Below, piece after piece: positions 8,735 through 16,250 of a stretch of 64,000 nt of DNA. Origin of the DNA: Polynucleobacter sp. UK-Kesae-W10. Its GTDB lineage: Bacteria > Pseudomonadota > Gammaproteobacteria > Burkholderiales > Burkholderiaceae. How positions within the stretch are numbered: the stretch's first letter is position 1; every line of letters starts with the position of its first letter. Made by a program: the position numbers and the translations under genes. The stretch is from positions 124,001-188,000 of the forward strand of contig NZ_JACVQB010000006.1 in assembly GCF_018881575.1 (NCBI RefSeq), in the 5' to 3' direction. The notes under the pieces were generated by a model. It worked only from the letters and a program-made list of their open reading frames with translations, was not told where the DNA came from and ran no database searches.

Positions 8735-8785
8735 TCTGCTCTCATAATCCTTTGGTCCCAGGTTCAAGTCCTGGTGGGCCCACCA
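8735..8785 (+). repeat. tRNA-Met(CAT) 3'-half, copy 2 (attachment-site scar)
   Basis: The 51 bases are identical to 5853-5903: anticodon loop CTCATAA, T-arm, acceptor strand and CCA without D-arm or 5' acceptor strand. Similarity between the two copies resumes after the CCA through the terminator hairpin. This copy appears to mark the right boundary of the accessory region, since housekeeping-type genes follow. Confidence 0.85.
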
Positions 8786-8793
8786 GTAATGCA

Positions 8794-8828
8794 AACAGCT
8801 TAGGAAGAAATTCCTAAGTTGTTTTTTT
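8794..8828 (+). terminator. Terminator behind tRNA-Met fragment, copy 2
   Basis: AACAGCTTAGGAA pairs with TTCCTAAGTTGTT (13 bp with one G-T pair) around a GAAA loop, followed by a T run. It is a diverged duplicate of the hairpin at 5913. Confidence 0.8.
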
Positions 8829-8855
8829 ATTGAGTATTCATTTTATGAGTGAAAC

Positions 8856-9437
8856 TCAAAAATGAGGGCTGGGATAGATTTGTTGAGAGAGATTTTTACC
8901 ATTCTTATCAACTTTTACTAAAACCATATCGCCAACGTTCACCACTTTCCCTGCGTAAGCTTGAATATTGACGTGATGGGTTACCAAAATAAGAGGTATT
9001 TTGGGATGTTCATTGAGTTGTTTTTGAATCAATTTTTCTAAGGCTTGGGTTTGTTGTTTTTCAAGACTCATATCATCAAAAAAAGAGCCTAGCGCTGGAG
9101 AAGTGATTACTGCACCCTTGTTTAAAAGTGTTGCAGTGTCAAGGCAGCGACACCACGGGCTACTGAACACTCTTGCGGAGTTAATGCCTTGACTGCTAAG
9201 CCATTGACCAATGATGGCCGCCTGCTTTTTCCCTTGATTGCCCAAATTTCTTTGGGTGGAGCAATTCTCTAATTGGTAACCTGCTGGATCGCCGTATCCT
9301 GGGGCATCAGCATGGCGCATTAGCAGAACATGCTGCCCATCCGTCAGGGCGCTAGCTAGATTTGCCATTGCAGGTGAAGCAAGCAATCCTAGTAATGCAC
9401 CTACTAGCAAAGGGGTGATTAGCTTATGTAATTTCAT
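8856..9437 (-). CDS. Secreted histidine-phosphatase family protein
   Basis: This is a 193-residue member of the histidine phosphatase (phosphoglycerate mutase/SixA-like) superfamily. A signal peptide (MKLHKLITPLLVGALLG..., cleavage after AMA) points to the periplasm. The catalytic R41-H42-A motif follows the first strand, and the second histidine lies in LVTHH (154/155). An SSPWCRC segment near residue 92 places the usual conserved arginine, with cysteines around it. The substrate is unknown. It is a single gene, divergent from sodC across 149 bases. Confidence 0.85.
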   Translation of the reverse strand: MKLHKLITPLLVGALLGLLASPAMANLASALTDGQHVLLMRHADAPGYGDPAGYQLENCSTQRNLGNQGKKQAAIIGQWLSSQGINSARVFSSPWCRCLDTATLLNKGAVITSPALGSFFDDMSLEKQQTQALEKLIQKQLNEHPKIPLILVTHHVNIQAYAGKVVNVGDMVLVKVDKNGKNLSQQIYPSPHF

Positions 9438-9586
9438 ATTGTTGGCGTTTAATCGATGCTCAGTGTATTCAAAATTCTGAAATGATGCAGGATGACGTTG
9501 CGTGCATTGATGTCTCGGCAGACGCGCCCTATTTGTGTCACACTGATTTGGCCATTTGACTAAAAAATAAACGTACGGAGCTACAT

Positions 9587-10120
9587 ATGAATATCAGCAA
9601 AAAGCAGTTACTCATTGCATTATCTGTGGCAAGCCTCCTGTCTCTCGCGGCATGCCAGTCTATGGAGCAAGGCACTGGGCAAAAAGCGAGTGCGACATTG
9701 GATTCAAAATCGGGATCGCAGGCTAAAGGTGAAGTGAATTTTGTTTGGCAAGGCCATGACGTCTTGATCAACGGAAAATTCTCAGGATTAAAGCCAAACT
9801 CTGAGCAGGGCTTTCACGTTCATGAGAAGGGGGATTGTTCTGCGCCAGATGCAACAAGTGCAGGTGGTCACTTTAATCCTGAAACAAAGATGCATGGCAT
9901 GCCTGATAGCGGCATGAATCACGCTGGAGATTTGCCAAATATCAAATCGGATGCAAATGGTAATGCTGTGTACTCAGCGAAGTTGCATGGTTTTTCAGTC
10001 AATACAGGCCCAACAGGAATTGTGGGTCGCGCTGTGGTAGTTCATAGAGACCCGGATGACTACAAGTCACAACCTGCTGGTAACTCCGGCCCACGCATTG
10101 CGTGTGGCGTTATTAAGTAA
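9587..10120 (+). CDS. sodC: Cu,Zn superoxide dismutase, lipoprotein
   Basis: Periplasmic Cu,Zn superoxide dismutase that converts superoxide to peroxide and oxygen. The 177-residue protein has a lipoprotein signal with lipobox LAAC (Cys23), so it is membrane-tethered. Metal ligands are in place: H77 and H79 (FHVH), bridging H95 (GGHFNP), H103, H112 and D115 (HAGD) for zinc, and H153 (VVVHRD) for copper. C84 and C173 can form the conserved disulfide, and R170 is the guiding arginine. No operon partner is seen. Confidence 0.96.
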   Translation: MNISKKQLLIALSVASLLSLAACQSMEQGTGQKASATLDSKSGSQAKGEVNFVWQGHDVLINGKFSGLKPNSEQGFHVHEKGDCSAPDATSAGGHFNPETKMHGMPDSGMNHAGDLPNIKSDANGNAVYSAKLHGFSVNTGPTGIVGRAVVVHRDPDDYKSQPAGNSGPRIACGVIK

Positions 10121-10159
10121 ATTGGTGGTTGTCGTAATCAATATGGATGGAATGTATCC

Positions 10160-10193
10160 ATACAGTCACCTTGGTAATGTAGGGTGACTGTAT
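10160..10193. other. Hairpin downstream of sodC
   Basis: ATACAGTCACC (10160-10170) and GGTGACTGTAT (10183-10193) form a perfect 11-bp stem with a 12-base loop. There is no T run, so a terminator role is uncertain; it may stabilise the 3' end of the sodC transcript. A second short inverted repeat (ATGGAT/ATCCAT, 10143-10161) overlaps its left arm. Confidence 0.5.
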
Positions 10194-10254
10194 GAAGCTA
10201 ATTCATAGGATTCGTCAGTTTTATGATGACATTGTGAGTGTCATCAGAGCAAAT

Positions 10255-10653
10255 CTACGTTGACTCGCCAAAGACTCTGTAAGTATTTAGAGTCATTGAG
10301 TCTACTGAGATCCTAACCCCAAGAGAGCCAGATCCAGCACGCACGGGCAATTTTCGCAGGCCAATATCCATCGCCTTAATTTGATGATATTTGGCGCATG
10401 CCTCAATAATTCGGGTCATTACTCTTTCTTGAGTCTCGTAATGACCATCCTCTGCCAGTCTATCAATCTCAATTATTAAGGGATCGTAGTCAAAAACATT
10501 CTCCATCGCATCCTCTGAGATCAGTACTAGGGATGCATCAATCCAGAGGGTGAGGTCTAAAAGATGTTGCTTAGGAATAATTGCTCCCGGCCCATAGGTA
10601 CCAATTTGGGCTTGGAGTTTAAGATCTCGTAATTCGATAGATGCTAAGGACAT
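10255..10653 (-). CDS. folB: Dihydroneopterin aldolase family protein
   Basis: This is a member of the FolB (tunnelling-fold) family, which cleaves 7,8-dihydroneopterin in folate synthesis. The 132-residue length is typical. Recognisable features are the N-terminal LRDLKLQAQIGTYGPGA strand and turn, the central DYDPLIIEIDRL, ETQERVMTRIIEAC and the lysine of the LRKLPVRAGS segment. The ATG at 10653 is chosen over a TTG six bases upstream because AAAGG lies seven bases before it. It follows the AlkB-type gene by 46 bases on the same strand and may be cotranscribed. The sequence is divergent enough that a role in pterin metabolism other than folate cannot be excluded. Confidence 0.82.
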   Translation of the reverse strand: MSLASIELRDLKLQAQIGTYGPGAIIPKQHLLDLTLWIDASLVLISEDAMENVFDYDPLIIEIDRLAEDGHYETQERVMTRIIEACAKYHQIKAMDIGLRKLPVRAGSGSLGVRISVDSMTLNTYRVFGEST

Positions 10654-10699
10654 ATACAACCTTTATTCAATTGAGCTATGGAAGGCTAGATTAGGTATT

Positions 10700-11347
10700 T
10701 CAAGTCAATATTTTTCTGAAAGTTAAATTAATGCGCGGGCTTGATACTGCTTTTGTTTTCAGCAGTGCATGTTGCCAAAATTGTTGGGTAGGACTGCGCA
10801 TGATTAAAGTGCTGCCATTTTCTAAATAGAGGGAGACAATCGTCTTATCGTGTTTGTGCCGAAAGGCAAACTTGCGCTTGGCACCGAGACTTAAAGATGC
10901 TATCGGGGCGACTGGATCAAGCTCCTTCTCATCATCGCTATGCCAGCCCATGCCATCGTCGCCATCATGATAAAAATTAAGTAGGCATGAATTGAAGTTC
11001 GACTGAACCAATTCTTCTAATTGGTTCTTGAGCGATAGGAGCTCGGAAGTCCATGCTTGAGGAATCTTTTTGACGCCGGAGTAGGTGTAAGAGCAGTTGG
11101 GGTCTCCAACCCAGGCAACCAAGCGACGCGTGATGATCTTTTTGCCAAACATGATCAGTTGTTCTGGCTCCCATACAACCGATGTCTCAAGCCGTCTCAT
11201 GAAGTGAGTGCTTTCATGCTCAGACAATAAATTCGGTACGTACTCTGTGAGTCCATCCTTGGGCAATATATTGAGCCCACATTCAACGTGTTTTGAGTCA
11301 AATAATGAGCTTTGCATGATGGAGGGGGTGGATGTGGCAAGCGCCAT
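10700..11347 (-). CDS. alkB: AlkB-type 2-oxoglutarate/Fe(II) dioxygenase
   Basis: This 215-residue non-haem iron dioxygenase of the AlkB family probably performs oxidative demethylation of alkylated DNA or RNA. Iron ligands H136-x-D138 (GWHSDD) and H193 (FWQHALL) are present, and the oxoglutarate-binding arginines are R205 and R211 (PRINLTFRK). The NFYHDGDDGMGWHSDDE block resembles the ALKBH2/3-like bacterial group more than E. coli AlkB. Start choice is uncertain; ATG at 11347 has no strong ribosome site. No ada gene is nearby. Confidence 0.9.
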   Translation of the reverse strand: MALATSTPSIMQSSLFDSKHVECGLNILPKDGLTEYVPNLLSEHESTHFMRRLETSVVWEPEQLIMFGKKIITRRLVAWVGDPNCSYTYSGVKKIPQAWTSELLSLKNQLEELVQSNFNSCLLNFYHDGDDGMGWHSDDEKELDPVAPIASLSLGAKRKFAFRHKHDKTIVSLYLENGSTLIMRSPTQQFWQHALLKTKAVSSPRINLTFRKILT

Positions 11348-11450
11348 ATCAATAAAAACTCTAGAATAGCCTTAAATTCAATTTCCTGGAGCGGTGCATT
11401 CGTGAATCAATATCTCTATACCTCTCTCATCAGTATGCAAGGCTCTAATC

Positions 11451-11633
11451 ATGAAGGCTCCTGATAAACGATGCTGTGGCTCTGGCGTTTGCATTATTAA
11501 TGATGCAGGTGAGTGCTGGTGTGGCCAAGTATGGAATGGTGAAAAAATGGCAGCGCCTAGCTTAAAGCTCAAGCCAATTCAACCTCCCATCCAAAATGCA
11601 GCTCAGGATCAGGAAGAGCCGGGTACTGAATGA
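11451..11633 (+). CDS. Small cysteine-rich protein of unknown function
   Basis: This 60-residue protein has cysteines concentrated in the first third (CC at 8-9, then C14, C22 and C24), a pattern suggesting a small metal-binding or redox motif. The C-terminal half is proline- and glutamine-rich and probably disordered. AAGG lies about ten bases before the ATG. It is divergent from the AlkB-type gene. I do not recognise the family. The dense, patterned cysteines make chance unlikely but not excluded. Confidence 0.5.
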   Translation: MKAPDKRCCGSGVCIINDAGECWCGQVWNGEKMAAPSLKLKPIQPPIQNAAQDQEEPGTE

Positions 11634-11687
11634 CTCAAATGGTTGTCTGATCTAAAGATTCAATCAATAAAATTACAGGAGATATTC

Positions 11688-11837
11688 ATGATTCAAAAAC
11701 TACGTATCAAGCTTGCTCGTTGGATTTTGGGAAAGCACTGTCCTTGCTATCAAATGGGCTATCACAATATGGTTGATTTTCAGCAGCGCAGCGCTGATCA
11801 GCTAGCTAAAGCCCAAGAGCGTAATAAGACTCAGTAA
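11688..11837 (+). CDS. Small basic protein of unknown function
   Basis: The 49-residue protein starts at ATG 11688, which has a clear AGGAG site eight bases upstream; a longer in-frame extension to 11643 lacks one. It has a basic amphipathic N-terminus (MIQKLRIKLARWILG), a CPC motif at about 18-20, and a glutamine-rich C-terminal helix. A possible membrane-surface or RNA-associated role is speculation. Confidence 0.5.
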   Translation: MIQKLRIKLARWILGKHCPCYQMGYHNMVDFQQRSADQLAKAQERNKTQ

Positions 11838-11861
11838 ACCCCATTCACTTTGGCCATTGAC

Positions 11862-12296
11862 ATGACCGTGAAACGTTGGCAAATGCGCAGAAATTGTGCG
11901 TTGACACCAAAGCAATTACTGCAGTTCTACATTGTGTTGGTCTGCCTTTCGCTCATCGTGGCCACTGGGTTTTATTTGGCCGGAGTGTGGATGATTCCTA
12001 TCTTTACCGCCTTGGAGCTCAGTGCGGTAACTATTGGCTTTTTCATCTACTGTAGACATGCGCTTGATAGCGAAACGATTGAGATTGATGGCAAGCGACT
12101 CATCGTGAAAAAGTTTATTGGCTACAAAGAAACGCTTTATGAATTCAATACTCAATGGGCAAAGATAGAGCAACCACTTGAGGGCGCTAAAACTTTTCAG
12201 ATTCGCCAGTCAGACCTTGGCGTCGAGTTAGGCCAGTTTCTTCGCCATGAACAACAGATAGCTTTAATTCGGCAGGTCCGCGCTCATCTGGGGTGA
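11862..12296 (+). CDS. DUF2244 integral membrane protein
   Basis: This 144-residue protein has two adjacent membrane segments (about residues 20-38 and 42-60) and a cytoplasmic beta-rich tail containing EIDGKRLIVKK and WAKIEQ, features of DUF2244. In other proteobacteria this family often lies near cytochrome oxidase genes, but not here. ATG at 11862 is preferred to TTG at 11850, though neither has a strong ribosome site. Its 3' end overlaps the convergent gene by 33 bases. Confidence 0.7.
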   Translation: MTVKRWQMRRNCALTPKQLLQFYIVLVCLSLIVATGFYLAGVWMIPIFTALELSAVTIGFFIYCRHALDSETIEIDGKRLIVKKFIGYKETLYEFNTQWAKIEQPLEGAKTFQIRQSDLGVELGQFLRHEQQIALIRQVRAHLG

Positions 12297-12833
12297 GCGA
12301 GCATTACTCAGCCGCCATGCCATGATGATGCAAGAGAAAATCTGAATACAGAGCAAGAAATAGCCCAAGCTCTTCAATATGAAAAAGTAGTTTGCAAAAG
12401 GTGAAAGCATGACCGGCATGCCATCTTGCAAGGCGGTCTCCCTTAAGTAATCCATGCGAGGTATCAACAAATAGCTTGTAAAGGCAACCGAAAAAATAAA
12501 GCATAGCGATGGCAGGCGCACTCCTTTGAGTTGCTTAGTGCCGCGTTTAATTAACAGATTAGAGAGACTTAAGATTAGAAATGCACACCCCAGAAAATAG
12601 TATGAGAGGTGCTGTATTAAGAGGTCAGCAAGCATCCCCGCCGCCTGGGCATCTTCCATAGAGAGATAGGCAGCGATGCACCCAAGAGCTTGAGCGAGGG
12701 TAGCACCCGCCATGAGGTGGCTCAATATCTCTAGACAGTGAAGTGAGAGTGGGTAGCGGGTGCTGGGTTCTTCAACCATGGGGTAATAAGGGTTAATTAG
12801 TGCGATGCAGCACGAAGTTCGAATCAGTTTCAT
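12264..12833 (-). CDS. Integral membrane protein, possibly DUF4149-like
   Basis: This 189-residue protein has four likely membrane segments (about 35-60, 68-90, 105-123 and 150-172). The IPRMDYLRE ... GMPVMLSPF block between segments three and four resembles the conserved loop of DUF4149 proteins, a family of unknown function; the assignment is from memory and tentative. It is divergent from the Rrf2 regulator across 35 bases, so it may be regulated by it. Its 3' end is convergent with the DUF2244 gene. Confidence 0.6.
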   Translation of the reverse strand: MKLIRTSCCIALINPYYPMVEEPSTRYPLSLHCLEILSHLMAGATLAQALGCIAAYLSMEDAQAAGMLADLLIQHLSYYFLGCAFLILSLSNLLIKRGTKQLKGVRLPSLCFIFSVAFTSYLLIPRMDYLRETALQDGMPVMLSPFANYFFILKSLGYFLLCIQIFSCIIMAWRLSNARSPQMSADLPN

Positions 12834-12868
12834 ACTAGCCCCAATCTAATTTTTATGTCAAAAACACC

Positions 12869-13456
12869 ATGGAAGTCACCAAAGCAGTCAAAGTAGCCCT
12901 TAATACTTTGGTTGATATCGCCAGTCACTCTAGAAATGGCCAGCTTGTCCCCGTTCCGGAGATTGCCAAAAGATTGCATCTATCGATTAGTCGTATTGAG
13001 CTCTTGCTGCGACCGCTACGAGAGTCGGGCATCGTTATTGGCATCAAAGGCCGATCAGGCGGCTATCAATTATTAAAAGACCCCCGCATGATTACGATAA
13101 AAGATATCGTTCTGGCGATGAATCTCATTAAAAAAAGAAAAGTAGAAGTGTCTGATATTGCAAAAGACCTGTATCAGTCACTAGAGGTATACATGATGAA
13201 TTGCATTTCTAACGTTACCTTGGTTTCTACGATTAAAGATTACATTCCAAGCTTTAGTGAGGCACAAACTGCACCCGAGAGAAAGCCTTATTTTTCAGCT
13301 CAGTCTGAGTCAAGCTCAAAACAAGAAAAAAGAATGAGGGGGGAGATTCAAAAAGTCCTCAAGACCTCATTTAAGAAAGCGGAGGAGACTCCGCGTGGAC
13401 CTAACTCTATCTTTAACTTTGCTGACTATCTGAATAAAAACTCACCAGTTAATTAA
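12869..13456 (+). CDS. Rrf2-family transcriptional regulator
   Basis: This 195-residue protein has an N-terminal winged helix typical of Rrf2 (IscR/NsrR) regulators: VPVPEIAKRLHLS as the recognition region and GRSGGYQLLKDP as the wing. The usual three-cysteine iron-sulfur motif is absent; only one cysteine (in MMNCISN) lies in the corresponding region, so it probably does not sense through a classical cluster. A charged tail of about 60 residues follows. It is the first gene of a run with the exonuclease-GIY-YIG and Cry-DASH genes, 19 bases upstream of the former. Confidence 0.88.
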   Translation: MEVTKAVKVALNTLVDIASHSRNGQLVPVPEIAKRLHLSISRIELLLRPLRESGIVIGIKGRSGGYQLLKDPRMITIKDIVLAMNLIKKRKVEVSDIAKDLYQSLEVYMMNCISNVTLVSTIKDYIPSFSEAQTAPERKPYFSAQSESSSKQEKRMRGEIQKVLKTSFKKAEETPRGPNSIFNFADYLNKNSPVN

Positions 13457-13475
13457 ATCGAAAAAGTAATCTGAC

Positions 13476-14876
13476 GTGAACGGCAAAGAGGTCTCGTATC
13501 CTGATTTAGCCTTTGTGGATATAGAAACCACGGGGTCCCATTTTGACCGCGACCGCATTACCGAGATTGGCATCAAAACACTATCTCAGGGCGGTGTTCG
13601 CATCTGGGAGCGCTTAATCAACCCCCAAACCTTCATTCCCCAAAATATTCAAAGGCTGACAGGCATCTCTCCGCAGATGGTTGAGCATCAGCCCGCATTT
13701 GATGAGATTGCAAGAGAGTTGAAAGAGGAGTTAGAGGGAAAAATATTCGTAGCTCACAATGCCCGATTTGATTATGGCTTTATTAAAGCGGCCTTTAAGA
13801 GAATCGGTATCGACTTTAAGCCGAAAGTCCTATGTACGGTCAAGCTCTCAAGGCTACTCTTTCCGGATCAGACACGCCACAATCTAGATACCATCATTCA
13901 GACTCATGGTCTTGAGGTCAGTGCTCGCCATCGCGCACTAGGTGATGCGGATTTATTGCTGCAGTTTTGGCGAGTATGCGAATCCAAGTTTGGAAAAGAA
14001 AAAATCAATGAGGCGATCAATCAATTGGTGGGCAATCCTAGTCTGCCGCCAAATATTGACAAGGCATTAATTGACGCTATTCCCGATGCGCCCGGCTGCT
14101 ATATCTTTTATGGGGAAAATCAAACCCCGCTCTATATCGGCAAGAGCATTTCCTTGCGCAGTAGGGTGATAGGACACTTTCAAGGTGCTTTAACGCAACG
14201 CAAGGAAATGAAACTCTCTTTACAAGTTCGAGACATTGATTGGATTGAAACTAGTGGAGAGCTTGGCGCCCTCATTCTGGAATCGAGATTAATTAAAGAG
14301 CGTATGCCCAGTATGAACATTAAGTTACGTCGCTCAAAAGATCTCTGTGGCTGGAGTCTGGTTGAAGATAGCTCTGGCGTTTTGATGCCCACATTGGTAA
14401 CGCAGCATCAATTAGCCCCTGGTTTGCAGGAGAACTTATATGGCTTGTTTTATAGCAAGCGTGAGGCGCACTCTTATTTGAAGGCGATCGCTAAAAAATA
14501 TCATTTATGCGAGGCATTACTGGGGCTGGAGAAGAGAGTTGAGGGTAAATCTTGCTTTGGTTACCAAGTAAAGCAGTGCGGAGGCGCTTGTTTAAACCTG
14601 ACTCCAATCACTTTACATAATTTACAGCTAAAGACGGCATTAGAGCTCTTTAAGGTGCAGGTTTGGCCTTATGCTGGACCAATTGCCATTAAAGAAGGTG
14701 GTGAGATGATCGTGCTGGATAAATGGTGTTATCTCGGTACTGCCATTAATCAAGATGAGCTTTATGAGTTAGCAGCATCGGGTGAGGTCGAGTTTGATCT
14801 GGATATTTATAAGATAGTAAAAAAGGCTTTATCGGGGTCTTATAAAAAGCAAGTAATGCCCATTCACGCTCAATAG
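13476..14876 (+). CDS. DEDDh exonuclease fused to GIY-YIG endonuclease domain
   Basis: The 466-residue protein combines two nuclease domains. The N-terminal domain (about 8-175) is a DnaQ-type 3'-5' exonuclease with D15, E17, D99, H152 and D157. The central domain (about 204-290) is a UvrC/Cho-type GIY-YIG nuclease with GCYI, YIG at 220-222, R228 and a metal-binding glutamate in ILES. A C-terminal region of about 170 residues resembles the tail found in such fusions and has no UvrC HhH or RNaseH-like domain. It starts with GTG at 13476. It probably acts in nucleotide excision-type repair; the Cry-DASH gene 17 bases downstream supports a DNA-damage context. Confidence 0.88.
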   Translation: MNGKEVSYPDLAFVDIETTGSHFDRDRITEIGIKTLSQGGVRIWERLINPQTFIPQNIQRLTGISPQMVEHQPAFDEIARELKEELEGKIFVAHNARFDYGFIKAAFKRIGIDFKPKVLCTVKLSRLLFPDQTRHNLDTIIQTHGLEVSARHRALGDADLLLQFWRVCESKFGKEKINEAINQLVGNPSLPPNIDKALIDAIPDAPGCYIFYGENQTPLYIGKSISLRSRVIGHFQGALTQRKEMKLSLQVRDIDWIETSGELGALILESRLIKERMPSMNIKLRRSKDLCGWSLVEDSSGVLMPTLVTQHQLAPGLQENLYGLFYSKREAHSYLKAIAKKYHLCEALLGLEKRVEGKSCFGYQVKQCGGACLNLTPITLHNLQLKTALELFKVQVWPYAGPIAIKEGGEMIVLDKWCYLGTAINQDELYELAASGEVEFDLDIYKIVKKALSGSYKKQVMPIHAQ

Positions 14877-14893
14877 AGATTCAAAGTAAATTC

Positions 14894-16153
14894 ATGACAA
14901 CTGCGATCTACTGGTTTAGGAATGATCTTCGCCTAGAAGATAACCCGGCATTGATGGCGGCCTGCGAGAGCGCAGAATTATTATTGCCCATCTATATTCA
15001 TGATAAGCGTTTGGAGCGCAATACCGAGTGGGACTTCCCAAGAGTGGGCGTCCACCGCCGAGCATTTTTACAAGAATCTACTAATGACTTGAGATTGCAG
15101 CTGAGACTGCTTGGATCCGATTTAATGGAGTTATCGGGTAACTTCACAGAAGTATTTGAAAAGCTGAAAGTCGAGCTAGGCATAAGCCAAATTTACTGCG
15201 AACACATTGAGGCTCCTGAAGAATTAGAGCAAATCAGTGCCTTGCGTAATCTGGGGTTTGAAGTGAGCTCTCTATGGCAGTCAAGCATGCTGGATATAGA
15301 GGCATTGCCATTTGAGCCAAAGCAGATGCCTGATATCTTTACGCAATTTCGTCAGCAAATCGAAAAGAAAGGCCTTCGGTTCACAGATCCCATGGGTAGG
15401 ATCAAGGCCCTCCCGCCTTTGCCAACTGGGGATTTAGATAGATTAGATTCAATGAGTCATTCTTCCGCTACGAAGACGCTGTTTTCTGGCGGAGCGAGTG
15501 GTGCACATGCTCACATTGGGCAGTACTTTGAGCGTCATCTTGTAGATACCTATAAGCAAACTCGTAATCAATTGATAGGTATGGATTACTCCAGTAAATT
15601 TTCTCCTTGGCTTGCCCTAGGAGCCTGCTCGGCAAGATCGATTGCTCAAAAACTGGCTGAGTATGAAACTCGCTATGGGGCTAATGATGGTACCTATTGG
15701 CTTTGGTTCGAGCTGCTATGGCGTGATTACTTTCGATTCTTACACTTTAAATATGGCTCAAGGCTATATGGCTCAAAAGGCTTGAGTGATACCAAGAGTC
15801 ACCCATTTGATGATATGAAATTTAAGCAATGGGCCAGTGGAAATACTGGCAATCCTTTTATTGATGCTGGTATGCGTGAATTAAAGAAAACGGGATTTCT
15901 CTCAAACCGTATGCGTCAAATTGTCGCCAGTTACTGGATTTACGATATGAAGGGTGATTGGCGCTCTGGTGCCGCCTGGTTTGAATCCCACCTCATTGAC
16001 TACGATGTGTATAGCAATCAAGGAAATTGGTTATACATTGCTGGTAAGGGTACTGATCCTCGAGGTGGCAGACCGTTTAATACTGCTAGGCAAGTCAAGG
16101 ATCATGATGCGGACGGAAGCTATCAAAGCAAGTGGTTGCAAGATGCTGTGTAG
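14894..16153 (+). CDS. DASH-type cryptochrome/photolyase
   Basis: This flavoprotein of 419 residues belongs to the Cry-DASH group, which repairs pyrimidine dimers in single-stranded or looped DNA and may signal light. An N-terminal Rossmann antenna domain (IYWFRNDLRLEDNPAL) is followed by the helical FAD domain with WFELLWRDYFRF, FIDAGMRELKKTGFLSNR and NWLYIAGKGTDPRGGRPFN. The C-terminus QSKWLQ is typical of DASH proteins. It is short for the family because it has no extended tail. It lies 17 bases after the exonuclease-GIY-YIG gene, probably in one transcript. Confidence 0.92.
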   Translation: MTTAIYWFRNDLRLEDNPALMAACESAELLLPIYIHDKRLERNTEWDFPRVGVHRRAFLQESTNDLRLQLRLLGSDLMELSGNFTEVFEKLKVELGISQIYCEHIEAPEELEQISALRNLGFEVSSLWQSSMLDIEALPFEPKQMPDIFTQFRQQIEKKGLRFTDPMGRIKALPPLPTGDLDRLDSMSHSSATKTLFSGGASGAHAHIGQYFERHLVDTYKQTRNQLIGMDYSSKFSPWLALGACSARSIAQKLAEYETRYGANDGTYWLWFELLWRDYFRFLHFKYGSRLYGSKGLSDTKSHPFDDMKFKQWASGNTGNPFIDAGMRELKKTGFLSNRMRQIVASYWIYDMKGDWRSGAAWFESHLIDYDVYSNQGNWLYIAGKGTDPRGGRPFNTARQVKDHDADGSYQSKWLQDAV

Positions 16154-16250
16154 TGCGCGGGTAAGTGATTGTGATTACTGCGACAATCATGTCTAGAAAA
16201 ATCTCGGTACCCGGTCATTAACTCAGGCCCTCAAAATAGAATTTTAAAAT

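Larger units (their letters stand above)
5853..8785. mobile_element. Putative remnant of a tRNA-Met-targeted integrative element
   Basis: The segment is bracketed by exact 51-bp direct repeats (5853-5903 and 8735-8785), each being the 3' half of a tRNA-Met from the anticodon loop to CCA. Such repeats are the usual footprint of tyrosine-integrase insertion into tRNA genes. Between them lie only a second tRNA scar and one autotransporter gene; no integrase, excisionase or mobilisation gene remains. The complete tRNA-Met is not in the window, so the type I secretion/chitinase genes to the left may belong to a further element of the same tandem array. Confidence 0.6.

Noticed and set aside
10192..10263. 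Possible 23-codon gene after sodC
   Set aside because: It starts inside the hairpin arm, has no ribosome site, is very short and overlaps the end of folB.
15954..16196. Plus-strand frame overlapping the end of Cry-DASH
   Set aside because: It is a shadow of the Cry-DASH coding sequence; only the last 40 bases are outside it.
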